A stretch of 10,629 bases of DNA from Helicobacter sp. (GTDB lineage: Bacteria > Campylobacterota > Campylobacteria > Campylobacterales > Helicobacteraceae), in NCBI GenBank assembly GCA_029264655.1, contig JARHZY010000002.1, forward strand, positions 1-10,629, read 5' to 3'. Position 1 is the stretch's first letter, and each line of letters opens with the position of its first letter. Made by a program: the position numbers and the translations under genes. A model generated the notes under the pieces. The model searched no databases and was not told where the DNA came from. It saw nothing but the letters and a program-made list of their open reading frames with translations. Positions 7,267-10,629 of this stretch are shown here, piece by piece.

Positions 7267-7268
7267 CT
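7263..7268 (+). promoter_or_regulatory. candidate -10 (TATACT) for the coiled-coil/priA cluster
   Basis: TATACT lies 28 bases ahead of the ATG at 7297. The inferred start is near 7275, giving a leader of about 22 bases that contains AAGGAG. It shares four base pairs with the uvrB -10 on the other strand, so the two promoters probably cannot be occupied at once. Confidence 0.4.
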
Positions 7269-7296
7269 CAAACTTTATTACCCTTAAGGAGAAGTT

Positions 7297-7638
7297 ATGC
7301 AAAATCATAATGAAATAATACAAAATAATACAGCAATGCCCCAACAAGCAGAGTCGCATAATGAGATTAAGCAGGCAAAAGAAGGTATAGGATTACTTCC
7401 TCTTGTGCATGAAGTAAAACATTTACTTGAAACAAAGCATAATAAAAAAATTGAAGATTTAGAATACCAGCTTTTGGAAAAAGAAGATATAATTGCACAA
7501 TTAAGGCTTGAGCTCAATACATTGAAAGCTAAAAATGAAGAAAAAGATATAGAAAACTATAGAATGAAAGAAGAAATTGCTGAAAGCAAGCAAATGCTAG
7601 AGCAATTTATTACTTCTTTAAATAGAACGCAAGAATAA
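7297..7638 (+). CDS. small coiled-coil protein, function unknown
   Basis: Encodes 113 residues with no cysteine, signal peptide or membrane segment. The first ~28 residues are Asn/Gln-rich and probably disordered. A short hydrophobic stretch, IGLLPLVHEVKHLL (31-44), follows. Residues 45-107 are a near-continuous charged helix with Leu/Ile spacing typical of a coiled coil, so it is likely to oligomerise or act as a partner or scaffold protein. The start is well supported: AAGGAG (7286-7291) lies 5 bases before ATG. It is the first gene of a cluster with an unknown 123-residue protein and priA, divergent from uvrB. I do not recognise a family, and the position ahead of priA does not itself prove a replication role. 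Confidence 0.75.
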   Translation: MQNHNEIIQNNTAMPQQAESHNEIKQAKEGIGLLPLVHEVKHLLETKHNKKIEDLEYQLLEKEDIIAQLRLELNTLKAKNEEKDIENYRMKEEIAESKQMLEQFITSLNRTQE

Positions 7639-7659
7639 TAAGCATTTTGGATAAACCTT

Positions 7660-8031
7660 ATGGACGACACAAAAAAGATGGATAATAGCTTAAAGCAACA
7701 AACTGATGTAAAAAAAAATCTAGCATCTTATGTTTATCACCCAAACCAACCATCTTTATCACTACATGATTCTACAAGCATTACGCAACATGCTGTAGCT
7801 AAAGATTCTACCCATGTAGTTCCTACACATATAACTATACAAATCGAACAACGTAAGTTCTGCCTAAGCTTAGAGAATCTTGATAGTGCGTGCCGTCAAA
7901 AGATTGTGCATATCTTTGCACAAAAGCAATATACTTTAGAAGAGTTATTAACACTTTTTGTAACAACATTGCGTGATCAAAGTTGTGCAGAACAAGAGCT
8001 TATGCGTATTTTACATATTTTAGAATCTTAA
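7660..8031 (+). CDS. small protein of unknown function upstream of priA
   Basis: Encodes 123 residues. The N-terminal ~50 residues are rich in Asp, Ser, Thr, His and Gln and look disordered. A compact C-terminal part (about 55-123) reads as a short beta segment (THITIQIEQRKFCLSL) followed by amphipathic helices. There are three cysteines (68, 78, 109), no signal peptide and no membrane span. The gene starts 21 bases after the preceding stop and ends 10 bases before priA, so it is probably co-transcribed with both. The ribosome binding site is weak (TTGGAT about 10 bases upstream), and Met7 at 7678 is an alternative start. A run of nine A (7710-7718) at codons 17-20 could promote slippage. I do not recognise the family. 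Confidence 0.65.
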   Translation: MDDTKKMDNSLKQQTDVKKNLASYVYHPNQPSLSLHDSTSITQHAVAKDSTHVVPTHITIQIEQRKFCLSLENLDSACRQKIVHIFAQKQYTLEELLTLFVTTLRDQSCAEQELMRILHILES

Positions 8032-8041
8032 TATAAATATA

Positions 8042-9958
8042 ATGCGTTTTATTCTCGTTGCAGTTATTGGTAGGAATCTTGCACCACTTATATATTACAC
8101 TTATGATGAGGTTGTGCCATATGATATTATGTGTGTGCCTTTATGTAATATAAATGAGCTTGGTATTGTTGTGCAAATAATGCCAACACAAACATTTGAA
8201 TTTGAGGTTTTTGAAGCTAGAAAATCACATTATTATTATACACAAATACAGCGTATTTTATTACCATTTATGCATATGTATTATATGCAAAATCTTGGCA
8301 TAACCGCACAGGTTTTTACGCCATATAATACTGCATTATGCGATTCTAAAAAGCATAATGCACAAATACAACATGCACCATACTATTTAAAAACACTCTC
8401 AAGCCATCAAGAAGCTATTTTTGAAATATGTAGTAAGCAAGCATTAAGCCTTATTTTTGGGGCAACAGGTAGCGGTAAAACAGAAATCTATTTTCATGCC
8501 ATTGCAGCATGCTTGCAAGCAGGCAAGCAAGTGCTTTTGCTTATGCCAGAAATTTCTTTAACACCACAAATGCAACAACGTTTAAATACTGCTTTTCCTA
8601 ATATCTCTGATACATGGCACAGCAAACGCACAAATACCCAAAAGCAAAAAATACTACAATCATTACAAAATGGGACATTAAGCATTATTGCTGGTGCACG
8701 TAGTGCATTATTTCTACCTTTTGAGAATCTTGGGCTTATTATTGTTGATGAAGAGCATGATGATTCCTATAAATCACAAAGCCAACCAAAATACCACGCT
8801 AGAGATCTTGCTATGCTTTTGAGTAAGCATGAAATTCGCGTGATTTTAGGCAGTGCAACACCAAGCCCAAAGAGCTATTATCTCGCAAAGCAGCATAATT
8901 ATTTACTTTGTTTGCAACATCGATTCTATGAAAGCAAACATACATTGTATTTTGATAATGCAAATGAAATTGGTATAAGCCCACAAATTCTCTATGCTAT
9001 CCAGCATACACTTGCAAAGCAACAACAAATTATTATCTTTTTACCAACTAGAGCAAACTTTAAAATTTTAATATGTAGGCAATGTAGGCAAAAGATTCTA
9101 TGTCCAAATTGCAGCATTACATTAAGTTTGCATGCAAAAAAAAATGCACTTATATGCCATTATTGTAATTTTACGAGTGCAATCCCAGATATTTGTGTTT
9201 CATGTGGTAGTGATATGTTGAGTGGTGTGCGTATGGGCACAGAGGAATTTAAAAAAGAACTTACAAATACATTGTTATCTTATAATCTCTCTCCAAAAAT
9301 TGCTGTTTTTGATAGAGATAATATTACAACACATACGCAACTTACAACATTATTGCGTAGTTTTGAAAATCATGAAATTGATATTCTCATTGGCACACAT
9401 ATGATTGCAAAAGGGCATGATTATCCCAATGTGGCATTAAGCATTGTAATTGGTATGGATTATATGTTGCAGATTCCAGATTATAGGGCACATGAATTAA
9501 GCTTTTCACTCCTTTATCAGGTAGCAGGCAGAAGCGGACGAAAACAACATGGAGACATACTTGTGCAAACAAGAGATCCCCAAATCATTCATGAATTATG
9601 GGGTGATTATACAAAGGTGTTAAATTATATATTACAAGCAAGGAATCCACTATACCCACCATTTTGTCGTTTTGGACTCATTAAATTTGGGCACAACAAA
9701 GAGAAAAAAGCACAGCAACTTGCTACAGATTTCGCTATTATTTTACAAGAAATACATACCAATAATATGTATAATTTTGAAATTATTGGTGTGAGTGAAG
9801 CAAGTGTATTGCGAGTAAATAGGAAGTATTATTACCAGATTCTATTGCGTTCGTATAGCAATCTTATATTACAAAAAGTTTTGCAGCATGCATTACACAA
9901 TGCCACTAAAGATATGCAAAAATATATTGATATTGATATTGACCCACTTAGTTTTTAA
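8042..9958 (+). CDS. priA: primosomal protein N' (replication-restart helicase PriA)
   Basis: Encodes 638 residues. PriA is a 3'-5' superfamily 2 DNA helicase that recognises abandoned forks and starts reloading of the replicative helicase. Visible parts: an N-terminal region equivalent to the 3'-end-binding domain (1-~100); Walker A GATGSGKT (140-147); Walker B DEEH (236-239); SATP motif (271-274); eight zinc-binding cysteines in four CxxC pairs (345/348, 354/357, 372/375, 385/388); GTHMIAKGHDYPNV (451-464); and QVAGRSGR (493-500). Walker A comes about 85 residues earlier than in E. coli PriA, so the winged-helix segment seems reduced or missing. A 9-A run (9136-9144) lies between the second and third cysteine pairs. 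The ATG at 8042 has no clear Shine-Dalgarno and follows the previous stop by 10 bases, which suggests translational coupling. Confidence 0.95.
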   Translation: MRFILVAVIGRNLAPLIYYTYDEVVPYDIMCVPLCNINELGIVVQIMPTQTFEFEVFEARKSHYYYTQIQRILLPFMHMYYMQNLGITAQVFTPYNTALCDSKKHNAQIQHAPYYLKTLSSHQEAIFEICSKQALSLIFGATGSGKTEIYFHAIAACLQAGKQVLLLMPEISLTPQMQQRLNTAFPNISDTWHSKRTNTQKQKILQSLQNGTLSIIAGARSALFLPFENLGLIIVDEEHDDSYKSQSQPKYHARDLAMLLSKHEIRVILGSATPSPKSYYLAKQHNYLLCLQHRFYESKHTLYFDNANEIGISPQILYAIQHTLAKQQQIIIFLPTRANFKILICRQCRQKILCPNCSITLSLHAKKNALICHYCNFTSAIPDICVSCGSDMLSGVRMGTEEFKKELTNTLLSYNLSPKIAVFDRDNITTHTQLTTLLRSFENHEIDILIGTHMIAKGHDYPNVALSIVIGMDYMLQIPDYRAHELSFSLLYQVAGRSGRKQHGDILVQTRDPQIIHELWGDYTKVLNYILQARNPLYPPFCRFGLIKFGHNKEKKAQQLATDFAIILQEIHTNNMYNFEIIGVSEASVLRVNRKYYYQILLRSYSNLILQKVLQHALHNATKDMQKYIDIDIDPLSF

Positions 9959-10260
9959 ATATTATGGATTTTTCTATATATAAAGGTTTAAATTAAAGTA
10001 TAGAAGTGGGCAGCAGAGAGTATTTTTGAATCTTTGATTATATATTGAGATTTGATGAAATAGTGAATGAGTAAGTTCTTGTTATAAATGAGAGATACAA
10101 TCATGCTATGGTAAAGTAAAGGGGATTTTCTGCTTACTTGTCGCATAACAATAGATTGTAGATACAAACATGAATGACACATGCAATCAAAACCATTACA
10201 ATTATTATGAAATTTGATATTCTATGCTAGAATAACATAGCTTCTAATAAAGGTGTTGTT
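9959..10260. other. gap after priA: no convincing gene, internal direct repeat
   Basis: This stretch holds no gene I can support. A minus-strand frame (9988-10182, 64 codons) has no ribosome binding site and begins within the gap. AGATACAATCATG (10093-10105) and AGATACAAACATG (10160-10172) are near-identical direct repeats, 12 of 13 bases. AGTAAG (10070-10075) and CTTACT (10133-10138) are complementary but far apart. The part around 10005-10150 seems less AT-rich than the other gaps, which could fit a dispersed repeat or a gene remnant. No strong priA terminator is visible. Confidence 0.4.
10225..10233 (+). promoter_or_regulatory. candidate TG-extended -10 for the exported repeat protein
   Basis: TGC-TAGAAT lies 27 bases upstream of the ATG at 10261. 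Transcription would start near 10240, giving a ~20-base leader that contains the ribosome binding site AAAGG (10249-10253). The nine bases are identical to those at 1492-1500. This suggests the gene has its own promoter and is not read through from priA. Confidence 0.5.
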
Positions 10261-10629
10261 ATGTTAAATATTAAACAAATAGTAGTAAGCTTTATATTGT
10301 GTAGTGTAGTGGCATTAGCAAATGCTAACAACACAAATAGCTTAAAGGAATGTCAAACCAAACAAGATAAAATACAAGGTTGTGTTGCAAAAAAATACTA
10401 TGAGAGTGGGAAGCTTATGAGTGAAACCCAATATAAAAATGGCGAAATAGATGGCATTGAAAAAGTATATTATGAAAATGAGAATCTTTGGCAAGAAAGC
10501 CTATATAAAAATGGTGAAAGAGATGGTATTGAAAAATGGTATGATATAAATGGGAATCTTTGGCAAGAAATCCCATATAAAAATGGTAAAGAAGAAGGTA
10601 TTGAAAAATCTTATTATGAAAATGGTAAT
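10261..10629 (+). CDS. exported MORN-like repeat protein (YwqK-type), 3' end beyond window
   Basis: 123 codons are visible and the frame is still open at the window edge. AAAGG lies 7 bases before the ATG. Residues 1-22 form a signal peptide: Lys5, a hydrophobic core, then ALANA with likely cleavage after Ala22. There is no lipobox, so the protein is probably periplasmic, outer-surface or secreted. The mature protein begins with a short linker holding two cysteines (30 and 41), possibly a disulfide. From residue 43 it consists of 24-residue units of the form YYENGNLWQE-x-x-YKNG-x-x-x-GIE, the pattern of the MORN_2/YwqK family. Databases often label these antitoxins of a toxin-antitoxin system, but no toxin partner is visible here and an exported protein fits that role poorly. 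Function unknown. Confidence 0.85.
   Translation, partial: MLNIKQIVVSFILCSVVALANANNTNSLKECQTKQDKIQGCVAKKYYESGKLMSETQYKNGEIDGIEKVYYENENLWQESLYKNGERDGIEKWYDINGNLWQEIPYKNGKEEGIEKSYYENGN
10387..10629 (+). repeat. in-phase 72-bp coding tandem repeats
   Basis: Three complete units (10387-10458, 10459-10530, 10531-10602) and the start of a fourth (10603 on) each encode 24 residues. Units two and three match at about 59 of 72 bases by hand count and share the block GAATCTTTGGCAAGAAA. Because the unit length is a multiple of three, recombination or slippage could change copy number without breaking the frame. Confidence 0.85.

Noticed and set aside
7239..7271. Upstream TTG start for uvrB adding 11 residues
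   Set aside because: A perfect TATAAT lies within this extension, AAAGGTG precedes the ATG at 7238, and family homology begins at MKKN.
9988..10182. 64-codon minus-strand frame after priA
   Set aside because: No ribosome binding site or recognisable domain; kept only as a possible repeat or remnant.
10261..10326. Lipoprotein signal for the repeat protein (Cys14)
   Set aside because: The residues before Cys14 (FIL) do not fit a lipobox, whereas ALANA gives a good type I cleavage site.
10387..10629. CRISPR-like regular repeats
   Set aside because: The repeats are contiguous, without spacers, and encode in-phase 24-residue units.

Overview
The window looks like chromosomal DNA from a low-GC Campylobacterota, most likely a non-pylori (enterohepatic-type) Helicobacter. 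This rests on the strong A+T bias, tight gene packing, TTG starts behind good ribosome binding sites, TG-extended -10 boxes without an obvious -35, and the flavour of the UvrB, PriA, Fmt and CNNM/CorC proteins. The genus is inferred from pattern recognition and not tested by search. No rRNA, tRNA, CRISPR array or insertion sequence was found.

Layout, left to right. Positions 1-505 hold no intact gene. They contain a possible decayed reading frame (44-214) and, at 275-429, a clear degenerate copy of the ribosome binding site and first ~50 codons of the yigZ gene that follows. yigZ (506-1159, +) is a YigZ/IMPACT-family protein. A 418-base gap with hairpins and a promoter candidate leads to a CNNM/CorC-type membrane transporter gene (1578-2882, +, TTG start), apparently ended by a terminator whose stem overlaps the stop codon. 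An unrecognised multi-pass membrane protein (2987-3838, +, TTG start) is closely followed by fmt (3848-4783, +), whose Shine-Dalgarno overlaps the membrane gene's stop codon.

fmt and uvrB (5256-7238, -) converge across a 472-base AT-rich gap. uvrB diverges from a three-gene + strand cluster: a small coiled-coil protein (7297-7638), a small protein of unknown function (7660-8031) and priA (8042-9958). The two divergent transcripts appear to use -10 boxes that overlap on opposite strands at 7261-7268. After priA a ~300-base gap leads to a gene for an exported MORN-like repeat protein (10261 to beyond 10629) built of in-phase 72-bp units and cut off by the window edge.

Functionally this is mostly housekeeping: translation initiation (Fmt), nucleotide excision repair (UvrB), replication restart (PriA) and ion transport/membrane function (CNNM/CorC). 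No complete novel system is evident. The items most worth a second look are the yigZ 5' relic, the repeat-bearing exported protein, the overlapping divergent promoters, the two uncharacterised small proteins ahead of priA, and PriA's shortened N-terminal region.
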